Shown here one piece after another: positions 1-12,973 of a stretch of DNA of 64,000 bases. The stretch lies in NCBI RefSeq assembly GCF_019175385.1, contig NC_083338.1, forward strand, positions 96,282,062-96,346,061. Direction: 5' to 3'. The first letter of the stretch is position 1. Every line of letters begins with the position of its first letter. The notes beneath the pieces were generated by a model. The model was not told the DNA's origin. It saw only the letters and a list, made by a program, of their open reading frames with translations, and made no database searches. This DNA comes from Lycium barbarum. Its lineage: Eukaryota > Streptophyta > Magnoliopsida > Solanales > Solanaceae. The position numbers and the translations under genes were made by a program.

Positions 1-533
1 TTTGAAAAAAAAAAAAAAGAAGTAGTATTTGTTTTCAAGTTGAAAATGGTATTTGGATATTGGAGTTATGTTTGGACATGAATACAAATTGGAGTTTCCT
101 TTTTTTTTTTTTTTTTTTTAATTCTTGTGAGTGATTTGGATTGAAAATTGTGAAAACAGTTTTTGGAGTTTTTTCCAATTTTCACGTAGTTTCTGGGATT
201 GGATTTCTGCCACTATTTTTTGTTTCTTGTGCTTCAGTTATCGCTTTATTTTGCTCTGGTTCCTATGTTGCTTTCTCTATTGTTGGTTATGTCTTACTTG
301 CTATGCCTTTTTAATTCTGCATTGTATTTTTCTAACTTCCTTGTTATCTGTCATTTGAGCCGGGGGTCTTTTGGAAACAACCTCTCTATCTCCTCGAGGT
401 AGGGGTAAGGTCTGCGTAGACTCCACCCTCCCCAGTCCTCACTTGTGGGAATATATTGGGTACGTTGTTGTTGTTGGAGTGTTTCCAATTCCGGGTAAAA
501 ACTGAAAACTATCCATGGCCAAATGGGCACTTA
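1..533. repeat. MITE-like sequence interrupted by a LINE 3' end
   Basis: The right edge, near 515-533, reads as the inverted form of a TGTTTGGCCAT-type end, and a related TGTTTGGACATGAA stretch lies near 70-83. This suggests the two sides of one non-autonomous DNA transposon whose left end lies at or before the window start. The LINE fragment at 181-473 splits it. Long A and T runs flank the left part. No coding sequence is seen. If the first exon of the WD40 gene lies before the window, all of this is intronic. The family assignment is uncertain. Confidence 0.35.
181..473 (+). mobile_element. 5'-truncated LINE 3' end (RTE-like tail)
   Basis: The sequence holds the same 3'-end block as the LINE at 52380-53217: a GAGCCG-GGGTCTTTT stretch, a GGTAGGGGTAAGGTCTGCG segment, and a terminal GTTGTTGTTG tail. 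A near-perfect target site duplication, TTGGAGT-TTTCCAATT with small differences, flanks it at about 163-180 and 474-490. The fragment keeps only the untranslated end, with no reverse transcriptase codons. It inserted into older repeat sequence upstream of, or within an intron of, the WD40 gene. Confidence 0.7.
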
Positions 534-1250
534 GAAAAAAAAAATCAATTTGTCACATTTACCTCCGAAAGTTAGTGAAATTGACTCTTGATAAGGGAGA
601 AGTGCCAAACAAAAACGTATCTTGCAGGCTGCAGCACTACCTCAGGTGTGGGAGAGGGCGGTGAGGGGAGAAGTTATCGTGGAGTCAGTTTATAGCTAAC
701 AGCTTAGAATTTGCAGATGGAAAGTTATGAACTTTGTTTTCATGCATGTGTATGTGGTGCTTTTTTGTTTTTCTTTTTTTCGTTTTGGGTGATGTGTTTA
801 TGCAACAAGGTGAATTAAACTGAGAGATTATTCAATCATTTAATACGCATGTGAAATTTAATTGATTCGTGCTAGAGTTGTGTGTAGTTCCTTCTTGTAA
901 TTGTTGACATATATGTTCATGTTTTTTTTTGTTTTTTTGTTTGTTTTTATGTTGGTGACTCCTTTTTTCAATTGCTTGTTTGAATGTTTATCGTTATGCT
1001 TAGAAGGTGAAAAATCATTGCTTGGAAAGCGAGGTGAAGTAAAGCGGAAAGTTATTCAATGTACATGTGTATTTAGCCGTGTTTTATTTGTTTTCTCATG
1101 CTACAGTTGCACAACTTATGTGATGCTTGTTGAAAGACATGCTAGAGAAATTTTTGATATCAATATAGTCCTGTAATCATTTTAGCAATTCCACATTTTA
1201 TTTGAATTTTATTTTACAATTCATAAATATATCTTTTGGGCATCTTTCAG
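534..1250. other. Non-coding, probably intron of the WD40 gene
   Basis: AT-rich with T-runs. I see no exon that would supply the missing N-terminus of the WD40 protein. The stretch ends in a pyrimidine tract and CATCTTTCAG, a good splice acceptor for the exon starting at 1251. Confidence 0.5.
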
Positions 1251-4200
1251 ATATGGGATACAGTGAAGGGTCAGGTGCAGACCGAGTTTGCAGATATTGT
1301 GTCAACTGAAACAGCAAGCTTGTTTACTAAGCCAGGAGGTCATCTTTCAATGGATTATACTTGCATGAAGTGGTTATCATGTGACAAAAAGGTGAAATTT
1401 CGTGTGCGAGAAAAAGATGTTAGTGGTTAATTATTTAGTTGTATCTAACTTCAACTCTTTCTAACGGGAGCTATTTTACTGGTCGGTCAGAAAAAAAGGA
1501 AGCTTGGAACTTCATTACTGGTCTTAGGTACAGGCAGTGGTGATGTTTTAGCTCTAGATGTATCTGCAGGTCATCTGAAATGGAGATTTAGTGATTGCCA
1601 TCCTGGGTGAGTTCAGGGCAAAACTCATAACTAAAATTATCTCGACTTACAGAAAGAATGGTATATTTCTTGTGAAGCTTTCGTTTATCTTTTCTCCTGC
1701 ATACTATGTGTCGGACATAGGATTACTCAATTATATGAGCGCTTCAATGTGAGGTGTAGGACACATTATGAAAAAAAAGAAAGAAAATAGCTTTAGGTCG
1801 CAATTCAACAAGTATATATATAGAGGCTCCGACAATCAAGGTGTGGCCTAGTGGTCAATGAGATGGGAGGAGAACCATGAGGTCTCAGGTTCAAACTGCT
1901 CACAGTAGAGGCCGAAAAAAAAAACAGTAGGTGATTTCTTCCCATTTGCCTAAACTTTGGCGCGCCAGAGTTACCTGGCACCTGGCACCTGAGTTGGTGG
2001 GAGGCAGCTCGACTCAATGGAATAGTTGAGGTGCGCACGCTGTCTCAGACACCAACATCATCGAAAATATACACATATAGAGAGAGAGGCTCGGAGTTTG
2101 ATGTCTAGCACACATGTCCAACTTTGAAGAAGGGAGATTCTGGATGAGTGTTTGTCTCTTCCTGCTATTTGTGATGAAAATAAAATTTTTGCATGTTTCA
2201 CTCTTGTTTTTCTGTTGTCACTAGTTACTTAGTGCTTTTGTTGTGGCTTCTTCAAAAGTGAAGCGAGACTCTTAGTGATAAGAGTTATTCTCAGAAGTGG
2301 TAATGACCTGTAGATCACACCTCTTTTACTGTCTCCATCTTGAAGCTTTTCTCTGTTCTTTTTACATTCATCATTCTCACAGTTCAAAGGTGAATTGTTC
2401 TATATTTATGTTTGAGATTTTATCATATAGTAAGATCATGATATGGCATATCTCCCTTGCGTTAATCGAAATTCATATGTCAATGAGCAGCGGTGTCAAT
2501 GCCATCTCATTCCCTTCACATGGTTCATTCATTTACACGACTGGTGCTGATGGACTGGTTTGCAAAATTGACTCCATGTCGGGGAACTTACTGCACAAGT
2601 TTAAAGCTTCCACTAAAGCAATATCTTCTTTATCCGTCTCATCAGGTTTGTATCTATACATGTTCATTGTCCACGATGTCGATAATGGCTACATTTTGAG
2701 AATCTTGCATTTTAGTTAATCTGGATGAGTAACTGAATGATTGGCATCTTTTATCCCTTCTGTAGTTTTTGTAATGTAAAATGGATACTCACAACAATGG
2801 TACCAGATCCCCTGTGCTAAGAGTTTGCAAGATTCTTCTCATGTCATAATTAGATCACTATATGTTCTGAATACATGTCATTGCTCTATTTGTGTCCTCT
2901 TTATCTCTATCTTGTGTTAGCATTCATGTAGTGGTCTTCTCACTGTAGCAGCCAACATTCTATGCTTAATTTATTTCTGCTGAAATTGGTTCCTCTTGTG
3001 GTTTTCTGTCTGGCCAGATGGAAAAGTATTAGCAACAGCAACTTCTCAGTTGAAGATTTTCACTTGCTTGGATGACAAAAAGATCCAGAAGTTTTCAGGC
3101 CACCCTGTGAGTGTTTAGTGTTATGCATCTTCCCTTTTAATTTTTTATCTGCTTGCCTTTTTGATGCATTTGCTTCGTGGTTAAGTGAAGTCGATACAGA
3201 CTGCAGAACACCTCTATTACCCATTCTTGTGAGTCACCTTATTTCTTTTCTCCTTTTTGTATTAGGGGGCTGTTCGGTGTATGGTTTTCTCTGAAGATGG
3301 GAGACATATTCTTTCTTCTGCTGTTGGTGACCGGCATGTAGCAGTTTGGAAGTTAGATGGTAGCAAAAAGAAATCAGCGTGCTGCTTGCTTGCAATGGAT
3401 CACCCTGCTGTCTTTTTGGATTGTTACCACATTAAAACTGTAGATGAAAATGATGCAAGTTTAGGTGTTTTGGCCATTTCAGAAATTGGTGTTTGCTATT
3501 TTTGGCATGGAAAGAGTTTTGAGGAATTGCACAATTCGAAGCCCACACAAATATGTGTATCTTTAGATGAGAAAATACTGAAGAAACATAAAGAAGCCAT
3601 GCACAGTATCTTTTCAGCAAAATTGCAATCTATTGGCATGTCTGGTTCTGGTCATATGTTTGTTGCATATGGCTTGTTGATAAAACCATCATTTGAAAAA
3701 GTTATAGTGCAGCCTGGGGCAGATCTCAGATTAAAAAGCTTACTTGACGGGATCCTTCTATCCTTCAGTCAATCTCGCAAATCTAAACAAGCATCCAACA
3801 CTCAGAGTCAGGGTAACATTCTCTCGTCCTTTGCACTTGCCTTCCCTGTCTTGTCTAATTAATATGTCGAAACATGAGATTACTGAACCCCGCATTTGAT
3901 CACCAATTGCTGTTTTAAATATGTATGAATAGCTATTGACAGATTTGGCATGGTGATGTAAATGTTTCTGGGATCTTTCATTATATCAGCAAATTTGCTA
4001 TTGCTTCCCACATTATAATGCATTTTTTTAATTTCTTTCCACGTGGCTAATTTCCACCTGTACTCCTTCCTTTAACTTATTTCTCCTTATTATTAGAGAA
4101 TTTCAACCTCCTAACCTATGTCCCTGTAGGTGGAGGGAGCTTAATGTATCTTTGTGCATGGTCCGTTTAAAATTTTATTTTTTGCAAATGTCTTGGATGA

Positions 4201-7200
4201 AAATAAGTCCAATACACTGAATTCTTGTTTCTAGGCCTGTCTGTATTCACAGTGCCCATCTAATACAATCTTATGCCATATTAATTACAAAAGAAAAATT
4301 GTCCAAAGGCTTGAGATGACAGTCGTCCTGTGCCATTATGTACCTTTAATATCTGTTTCTCCTCCTTTGTGTAATCTTTAAGCTCCAAATTCTGTATGTT
4401 TTTGGCGTTCATTTGATATGCATAACTATGAGTGATGTTTGAGATGTTTCAGCATAATTTTTACTGAGACAGTGTTATGGTTACATGTCATAAATGGGGA
4501 TTGCAATTTGTTTACTTTTTCGACCATCTATTTCCTTAGGAGGGAAGGAAAAAGTGCTATTGCTTTCACTTTAAAAGGTTAAGAATCACAAAGATTTGAG
4601 ACAACCCCTTTTACCTGTTTCATGGTCTGTACCATCATTAAATGTGATGGTCAATTTGCATTTTGATACAGGCGTGTCCTAATATTTCTCTTGTGTTGAA
4701 CAGTTACTGCCCTCGATTGTGCAAATGCAGAGGGTGCCTTACTTCCCTTGCCTAAGATTCTTGATCAGGTTGATGTCAAGACTGGAATTAAGCCCACAGC
4801 GAGAAAAGGTATCACTTAACATTGCCCCAAACTTTGTGATATCTTGGTTTTGTTGGCACACTGTTCTTTTGTGTCTGTACTGTATCTTAAACCTTTTTTC
4901 GAACTTGCGGTGGTTGCATGTTTTCTGCAAGGTGCAATGCCATTACCTAAAAGGAGGAATCTTATAGATTAGAACTACTGATAAAACTGGTTACTCCATG
5001 CTGGAATTGTTCCTTGGTTGAAGTAACTGCACTCATTTGGGATTCTCTACTGCTACCAGATCCCTGCTTTATTGGGGTTAATCTTCATATTTGGAACTTG
5101 TGATCCCTACTCTGACTGTGCTTTGTTTTTAATCAGTGCTCCGACTCTAGGGCTTTTGCACTCAATATTTTGTTTTTCATCTCAAATGTGCGAAGGAACT
5201 TTCTTCACTTTTCATCACTACTTTACTAATAGTGAAGTGTAAGTCAACATGACCTCAGATGAGAATTTATTACAAGAAGTCCGAAGTTTTCCATCAGTAA
5301 CTATTTTTCTCTCACCAAGAGTTTAAGGACTGTTAGAATTTTGTCTCAGTTAACTTTTCTGTGTTTACTTTTGTCTCCAAAATACAACCAAGTTATTATC
5401 TAAATGCTTACTTATAAATGTGGAAGCTTTTGCTTACTGCTATTTACAGATATCATTGGTAAACAAGGTGAAGATGAGGTCGCAATTTGCATGGAGGACC
5501 AGTTAAGATCCTTAGGTATGATTAGCAGTGACTATGATCTCTCGCCTAGCTCAATTCTTGACCCTAAAATTTTGAAAGGAATAAGTGTTGATGCTAGTAT
5601 GCCACCGAAGAAGGTCTGTATCTCTTGGTTACTAAGGATACTTTTTAGTTTGATTTGGTCACTTTTTATGTTACCATATGGCATAAATTGTTTTAACTGC
5701 ATTCACCGAATGCAGATGAAAGCAGCTGTGTTATCTATGGAACCACCTGATGCGTACAACTTATTAAAAGCCTTAGTGGCAGCATGGCAGTCCGGGTAAG
5801 CTCTTCAAACTTTGAAGGGGATAGCATACTTTGACTCCATACTGTACCTCAAGAGTGGAGATGCACTGCATCCTCCTACTGATGGGGAGAAAAGAAATGC
5901 ACTACGAACTTGGTACTCTTCTTAGAGTATAAGAATGGCCAGGTTCAATTCCTCAAAGTGAAAACTGATTTTACAGATCAATCTTGGACATTAATCATTA
6001 GAATTTTGAGATAAAATTGAAATGTTGAGACTACCTGAAAATACTACCAACAAATAGCCCCAGGGCATCGGTCTAGTGGTAAAAGCGCAATGCGTGACGT
6101 TTAGGTTAGGTGCATGTCCCGTGTTCGAATGCTGCCGCAGGGAAAAGGTTGGTATCTAAATGGGGAAGGGTAGAGGGACGGGCCTATTATTCACTGAGTT
6201 TAAATAGTGCACCACTGGCCTCGGGATTTCTCCGTTATAAAGAAAAAGTTGGTTAGGATTTGGGAACTCATATTAGAAAATTTTCATTCTCCTGTAACTG
6301 TCCGAAAAATAGCTAAATTATGTTTATTGACGGAGTATCATTAAACACAATGTTGCAGAAATAATTATTTCCCCAATTTGAGATAGATTTGGAAATTCAT
6401 ATCAGAACTTCACACTTCTTTAACTCTGCAAAAAGGCTAGTTTTTGTGTGGACGGAGTATCATTAAACACGATTTGGGAGAACGAATCATCGCACCAGTT
6501 GTAGAAACCTTTTAGTTGGATAGCTAAATCTTATGCATAGCATAATTGTTTCCTGGTTTTACGTGTATTTTATTTTATTACAGATCAAGCATGGGAAGAC
6601 ATGTTCTTCCATGGATATGTTGTATATTGGTGAACCACAATGAATTTGTCACATCACAGGAACCACTGACGTCACTTCTGGATTCTTTAAACAAGGTAGG
6701 ATATGCTACAGTGCTATTGTTGCACAATTTGGGGTTCACGTTGGGGTGCCAAGTTGTCGATGGTTTCATGTTTTCTATATTCTCGTTTTTGATGGATCTT
6801 TTTGATAAGTTACATGATTGTTTATGCACACTTTCCTGATTGATCTTTTTGATAAACTACTTCCTTTTGTTTTTTGTACTTCATGTGATGAGTGTTACTG
6901 CGTTACATATATGGAGGAGGGAAGAAGGTTTTATAGCTATGCTGACTTTTGAAAAAAGTTTGTCAAGGAAAAAAAATAATAACTAATCTTTCATCGGGAG
7001 GTTGACGACCATTCCACGCCAGGAATCATAGTATAAAAGTATCTATACAAAGAGTATTGGTTTAGGTGTGTATAGAGGTAGCTTATGGTCATGACAGTAG
7101 TAAGAATCTTGATGATGACAGGGTCTTGTTGTTCGTCATCTATATTACATGACTTGGGGATGAATATTGGATTCAGGAAGATTCAGTTATAGATCTATCA

Positions 7201-8915
7201 CAGGCATGTCAACTTTCGTCAGTTATTACTATTTAGTATGTTGTTTGAAGGATCATATGAAGTGCTCACACCCAACACACAAGGTGTAACCTATTGGTCA
7301 ATGAAATGGGTGCAAATCCGGGAGCCAAGTCCAAATCCCAGTAGAGACAGAAAAACACTAAGTGGTTTCTTCCCAACTGCCTAAGCGTTGGTGGACAGAG
7401 TTACCCAATACCGCGGTGGAAGGTAGCAGGTACCCAGTGGTATAATTGAGGCGTGCGCACACTGGCCCAGGTACCATCATTGTTTTAAAAAAAAAAAAAA
7501 AGAAAAGAAAAGTGAAGTGCTCGCACCCATGTTATACATCGGTCTATCTAGATAAAGAGCCCATGTAATACACCTGTGGAGTGCCATTTTTGTCCAGATA
7601 CTACTGCATTTTATTTTAGTATGGAAAAAGCTGCCTATTGGTTGCAAGTAACCATATTCTCTTCATTGGGTGATGGAGAAGTGCCTTTTGTAAATCGATT
7701 ATTTCACCTATATTTTGTAACTTAAATTGAAGACTCATTCTTGTAGTCATCTTGAAAGGTTCCTCTTTCCTTTCCCCAAAGAGGTGGTTGGTGGGGACAT
7801 CTGAAGTGTAACACCATGGAGTAGCTAAGCTGGGAACTCATTGGGTGGACCATCACAATTATCCTTCCAGACTTGTAAAATTTGTCACAGAATTTGCTCT
7901 GTACGAGACTACAAGAAGATTAGCAGTCATCAACACTTACTGAAGTTTGATCACCAAACAGGTTAAAAAATGACCAAAAAATTAAAGGAAAATGGAAGTC
8001 ATTTGACAATATATTATTCATCATTTGTTTGATAACTTACTACAACAAGTTCGTCTCAATCTGAAATTAGTTGGGCTCAGCTATATAATTAATCCATTTT
8101 GGACCTGTTCCGTTATGATATGCATTAGTTTTTTCTCATTTGTTTGGTAAGTTGAGTCTGATTAACATATCTTGAGTTTTAGTTAATTTCTTATTAGACT
8201 TTAATTTTTTTTGAAATTCTTCTGATTACGTACTGGCACTAATGCTCGCGAGTGGGCGTATTCATTTTTATGGAGCCACTATAAATAGAATGCTAAATCC
8301 CACCAACATGAGATGATGCTTTATAGATGTCACATTTTTTGGGTCACATTCCAAAGAGTTGAATCTCTAACTGAGCTCCAGCTTCTGGAACAACGGTTCT
8401 GATCATCCTCTGTTTTCCAACTATTTTATAAATTTGTGACCAATTCGTTTCACTCGGTAGTTGAAGATGTTTTTTTTTGATAAGTGAAGATTTTCTTGTT
8501 TGTTCATGATGGCTAAATTCACTATTTCTCTGTTCATAAAAAAGTTTACTGTTGCTCTGTTGTTGGATTGTGAAAAAGCTTGAAAGGTATTAAATACTTC
8601 AATGGTTTTTATTTCTTCAGCTTACCAGGTCAAAGGTGGCAGCCCTGAACTCTTTATTGCAGTTATCTGGCCGTTTTCAACTTGTAATGGCACAGGTTGG
8701 TTACTTCAATAGTAAAAGAAACTCGCCTGTCCAATACATGTTTTGACATGAATCCTTTTGTTCTTAATTTTTAACAGATAGAGAAGGCCGATAATAAGAA
8801 TGGCCCAGCATTGACACTCGAGGTCCAGATAGATGAAAGTGAGGACGACGAGGTAGATGAAGTTATGTATGGCATAGATGAAGAATCTCAAACGAGCAGC
8901 GACGGGGACGATTAA
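1251..8915 (+). CDS. UTP5: WD40-repeat protein, WDR43/UTP5-type (Utp12 domain), 5' exon missing
   Basis: Eleven exons join in frame: 1251-1391, 1491-1606, 2491-2645, 3018-3106, 3266-3812, 4704-4808, 5450-5613, 5716-5795, 6584-6695, 8621-8695 and 8778-8915, giving 573 residues and a TAA stop. The first exon opens at IWDTVKGQVQTEF, so an upstream exon with the start codon and the first WD strand is missing; I do not find it in 1-1250. WD40-like segments fill about residues 1-240 (GTGSGDVLALDV, YTTGADGLVCKID, SSAVGDRHVAVWKLDG). A helical Utp12 domain covers about 425-525 (MEPPDAYNLLKALVAAW, LPWICCILVNH), followed by an acidic tail (IDESEDDEVDEV). WDR43/Utp5 is a nucleolar component of the t-UTP/UtpA part of the small-subunit processome, needed for rDNA transcription and 18S pre-rRNA processing. 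WDR3/Utp12 is an alternative, but it is much longer. Introns carry three SINEs. Confidence 0.85.
1834..2075 (+). mobile_element. tRNA-derived SINE, family 1
   Basis: It starts with a box A-like segment (AAGGTGTGGCCTAGTGGTCA) and has a box B-like GGTTCAAACTG near 1888. Its body matches the copy at 7275-7512: the TTTCTTCCCA-TGCCTAA block, the GAGTTACC block and the TTGAGGTGCGCACGCTG block. Similar TATAGAGGCTC-type sequences flank both sides, probably a decayed target site duplication. It lies in intron 2 (visible numbering) of the WD40 gene in sense orientation. Confidence 0.7.
6056..6245 (+). mobile_element. tRNA-derived SINE, family 2
   Basis: The head (GGCATCGGTCTAGTGGTAAA) resembles a pol III box A, and GTGTTCGAATGC near 6120 resembles box B. 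The body ends in CTCGGGATTTCTCCGTTATAAAG, a 3' end style shared with the SINE at 24509-24700. It lies in an intron of the WD40 gene in sense orientation. Exact ends and target site duplication were not resolved. Confidence 0.65.
7258..7529 (+). mobile_element. tRNA-derived SINE, family 1, with 17-bp TSD
   Basis: The SINE body is 7275-7512, ending in an A-rich tail. It is flanked by TGAAGTGCTCACACCCA at 7258-7274 and the same 17 bases with one A-to-G change at 7513-7529. The head (AAGGTGTAACCTATTGGTCA) and the internal blocks match the copy at 1834-2075. The long, slightly decayed duplication shows LINE-type target-primed insertion. It sits in the 1.9-kb intron before the penultimate exon of the WD40 gene. 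Confidence 0.85.
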
Positions 8916-9295
8916 GACTTTTTGGTAAGTGATGTTATCTCATGGAGTGATGAAAGTTTATGGGGCAGGTGTTTTTTAACAAGGCGTTCTACATGGTCAG
9001 TTGTGGTAGAGGTTTAGTGCAAGGATATAAAATTTATGTTGCTCTATCTAGTTTGGCATGGGGATGGGATAAAACCTCTGTACTCTCCTTCTCAGATCCT
9101 TCCTGATTGTATACATTAAGTTAATCAATCTGTTATATGAACTTCTTCCTAGGTTTGTGCCAGTTATTTTATCCTTCATTGGTCTTGGTGTTAAAAGTTT
9201 GCTTTAGTCTCCATTTAGTGCAATTAAACTTATAAGCTAGGAAGAGAATGAAACAATTGGTGAATGGGGACCTAGCGAAGCGGTTTCTTTGTGTC
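8916..9295. other. 3' UTR and downstream flank of the WD40 gene
   Basis: This follows the TAA stop at 8913-8915 and has no open frame of note. It probably holds the 3' UTR; the polyadenylation site cannot be fixed by eye. Confidence 0.45.
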
Positions 9296-10131
9296 CTCCC
9301 CAGTAGGGGTGGCAAATAGGCTGTTGGGTCAGGTTTGGGTGGGTTAAAAATGAGTTGAACAAGACGGGCTGGGTTTCAACCCAACCATATTTGATGCGGG
9401 TAAAACCGGGTTGGGTGTTAAATGGGCGGGTTGGAAATGGGTTAACCCATTTTATATGTGTAATATTTTATAAATTTTCCTTCTATTCAGGTCATTTAGT
9501 GACATGGCATTTTAATTGGACTGATATATACTCTTCATCCTTAATGCGGTGATATCTTCTTCTCGGATTCAACGCCAATAAGGAAAAGGTATCTCCAAAC
9601 TTCTCAAAACCGAAAATCCTAAAGGTACGCCAACTGGAACAACAAAAATAGTCCAAAAGATATTCCAAGCTTAAAATTTGATGAAGCTTAAATTCCACCA
9701 AAGATTCGACGTTTATAATGGAAGAACTTTGGGAAATTTGATGAATTGTGATGAACGTTTGAAATATTCCGAAGCTTAAATTTGGAATACTCGACGTTAC
9801 GATATTCAAAGCTTAAAATTGTATTGTTGTAAACAATAATTACAATGTTTAGATGAAAAATAAAAAAGGGTTCACATGGTCAATTATAGATAGAAGAAAC
9901 ATAAAAAGAGGAGTTTAAGTAGGACTACCTTTATCTGTAGTATTTTCTACTTCAGAAATGAAATTAAGCATTTTGAGTGAGCAAAGGTTGGAAGATAACA
10001 CATTAGGCAAACCCATATTTTACCCATGAATACCCATGTTTCTAAAGGTTGAAAGCCAAAATTCCACCCATCTAAAATATCACTCATGAGCCCATAAAAT
10101 ATGGGCTTATTTTGTCAGCACTACTCCCCAA
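9296..10131. mobile_element. hAT-type non-autonomous element (imperfect 8-bp TSD)
   Basis: The left end TAGGGGTGGCAAATAGG at 9304 and the right end, ending in GTCAGCACTA at 10123, are degenerate inverted termini. CTCCCCAG (9296-9303) and CTCCCCAA (10124-10131) flank them, a 7-of-8 match. Inside, the sub-terminal sequence is rich in GGGTTGGGT / ACCCAT-type motifs that also pair in inverted orientation. No transposase frame is present. The 8-bp duplication and TAGGGGTG start fit the hAT superfamily. Confidence 0.6.
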
Positions 10132-12970
10132 CAAGCTATTCTACTGAGGAAAAGTTTTTTTTTTTGTGGGGGTTGGGGGGGGGGGGGGTTATGGGGATTG
10201 GTGATATAGAGGCTATGGCAAGGAAGAGAATGTCTTGTTCTTGACCCACTAACAAGTTTACATGCAAAATGAATTCTGTCTTATTTGAACTGTCTTATAG
10301 TGACGGTGGGGCAACTCTTGTTTATAGTTGCTTGCTATGAGGGTTTTGTTCTGTGCTGTGGGTTGACTGAATTCATTAATCTCGCGCGCACACGCACACA
10401 TAATGTTTTTGTAGATTCTGTTTGATCTTTCTGCTTACGCTTGATTGTAGTTATCCAAGTAAAATTGGGATTCTGTATTGGCCTCACAAGTGAAATTGAA
10501 AATAAGCTACCGCCATTTGAGATTTGCATTTGTGATATGCTGACTAGATACGAGATCTCTGATAAACATATATGCAACATCTGCGTAAGGAGCGATATAC
10601 AGAGTAAGAAAATATAGATTCAAATAAATGAAAAAAAGGGACAAAATATAAATTCAAAAGTAAACATCTTTCCTAAACTTTGGAGTTAATCTTACCGCAT
10701 GTGCTTGAAGGACTTTCCAGATAATCTGTTTTCAATATATCAATTGCAGACCAGTTAGAAGCATCAAATTCTATTTGTTTCTTTAAAACTAGGTGCTCAT
10801 AGATACTGAAAATCTTACAGGGTTTTATGTTGCGGACTGTGTTTTGCCACCATTCACGTGCCAATTTTGCTAATATCAGCCTCGGTACCCTTCAGTAGTC
10901 TTGTGGTGCTAACAGAGTGGATTTAATATGACACGCTCTTAATCAAGTCACTACAGGTAGGCAGTTGCTGTCTCAAGGTTCCCAGCTGGAATTGTTTGGT
11001 AGCGACGGGTTAGCACAACTCTTGAGGGGCGACTCTTTGCAGCGTAGTAATGGGAGTATTTGTGATACTGAAGTCTTTATCTTATTTTGTGTGACTTGCT
11101 TAGTAGCATGCGTTGTGATACCATCTTCCATTTTCACTGGCTGAGAGTTCTATTTCATTTTTGCTTGTTGAGAATATTCATCGTTAATTAGGGGCATATA
11201 GCTTCCTAAGACCTTCCTGTATTTATCTTTACACTTTACAAACTGGGAGGAAATGGTAGACATTATTATCGATTTCCAGTAACTGTTAAAGTCAACGATG
11301 ACCTTGTTATCATATTTATCTCATAGTCCAATTGTGACGTGTAACTTTGGATCTTGACATGTAAGATTTTGCTTGGTTTTGAGGAATTCTATAAATTCAC
11401 CTTACTCCCTTTCATTTTGAATTTGATCTACCCAATATAAATGAATTCTTCTGCTCGTAAATCCTATGGAGTATAAGGGTGATGTCTATAGCGAGTCCTT
11501 TTGCTAGGAAACTCATCACAATATGCGCTCAAAAGAATTTTACCATATGCGATTGAATCTACATAGTCATCATCGGTGCAAGCTGTATTGTCAAATTTTT
11601 GTTTTTTGGATGTTCATTAATTTGAGATATCCTTTTCTTTTCCCAATGTCGGTGGTGTCCAGACTAGCTTGTGAGCACCTTGATTATTCCACTGGATACC
11701 TGCTATCTCCTACCAACATAGTTATTGTGAGATATCTTGTGATTAACAGCCTGGAATAACAATTTTGTGAGGATTTCTTGTTACTTCATCTCTATGAGAA
11801 CGAGTGAATGTTAAAAGTCTTGCTTTTGTTGGTCTTTTGGAGTACACAGAGTATTGATTCATATTAATCCAAGTATCAGTTTTACCGGGAAATCTCAGCT
11901 GTCCAGGTGTGGGTGGTTGGATTTTGTATCTATGGAAGTTACTGCAATGCCAAATCAATTGATCAGACAAACTAGATGACGTCAGCTCTATGCTTTACTG
12001 GGGACGATTTGCTTCAATTGCTCTGCCAGTTGTTTTTTCTAAATCCTCTCACTTGTTTCTAAAAGTACTTACAAATCTCTAGCCGGACCAGAAAAGACTC
12101 ATGGCATACAATTGACGTTATGTAATGAGTAAGTTTTAACCCCACCTAATTTGTATCATCTGAATGGATTTCTTGCTACCCTATTCTGTTCTTAATTGAG
12201 TCCACATGGAATTATTCCATTGTGCAAGGAATTTTACATCATTGGCAAAATAAGTTGGCAATTTTTTTTTTTTTTTTTTTTTTTTGTAAAGTAAACAAAT
12301 TCCATTAGAAAAGGCATCAAGTAGATGCAAAGTTACAGAAAGAAACCTAAGCTTCAAACCGTAAGTTTTAGATGTTTTGGATGAGCAATTTTTCTTCTCT
12401 GAGAACAAGGTGCTGTTATCTGGTAATTGCTATCTGCATTTCCCTGCCTAAAGAAATATGTTATGCAGGATATGTAATTGCTCAGATTTCGCAAAGCCGA
12501 TAATAGGCCGAGTCATTCAATGGGAATTAATTTACAAGACTTGTTCCGCAAAGCTTACCAAAGAAAGTACCAAATTCCTTTATTTCTCCATTTCATAGTC
12601 AATTAAAATTTCAACTGTCTGGATTTTGGCAGAAAAGGATGGTTAACTTTCAAGCATAAAAGGATAGCTAAAATTCTAAAAGTAAGCTGGGGAATAAATT
12701 CCAAGAATAAAGGATATTTATTAGTATTCTTCTTCAGGAAATGAATGCCAGGTGGTCTGTATTAGCCCTGTAGAGGTGGAGCGGAGGATATATTCCCTTT
12801 TGCTTTTGAAGTCAAGAATCTCATTTCTCTCAACATTTGCACATGTTTGCTTTATTTTTGTTTGTTGAGAATTACTTTACGAATCATCTGGAATTAGTTA
12901 GGCATCTTTCTCTCGTACAGGTGAAACAAAAATAATTACTTGCTTCCCTTGCAAACCATTTTGAGCACCC
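10132..12970. other. Intergenic region without a recognised gene
   Basis: It contains a G-run at about 10165-10188, a 22-base T-run near 12260-12285 that may be the reversed poly(A) of a retro-insertion, and AT-rich sequence. One open stretch from about 10959 follows an acceptor-like CACTACAG and is discussed as a finding. No protein family is recognised on either strand. Confidence 0.5.
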
Positions 12971-12973
12971 TCC

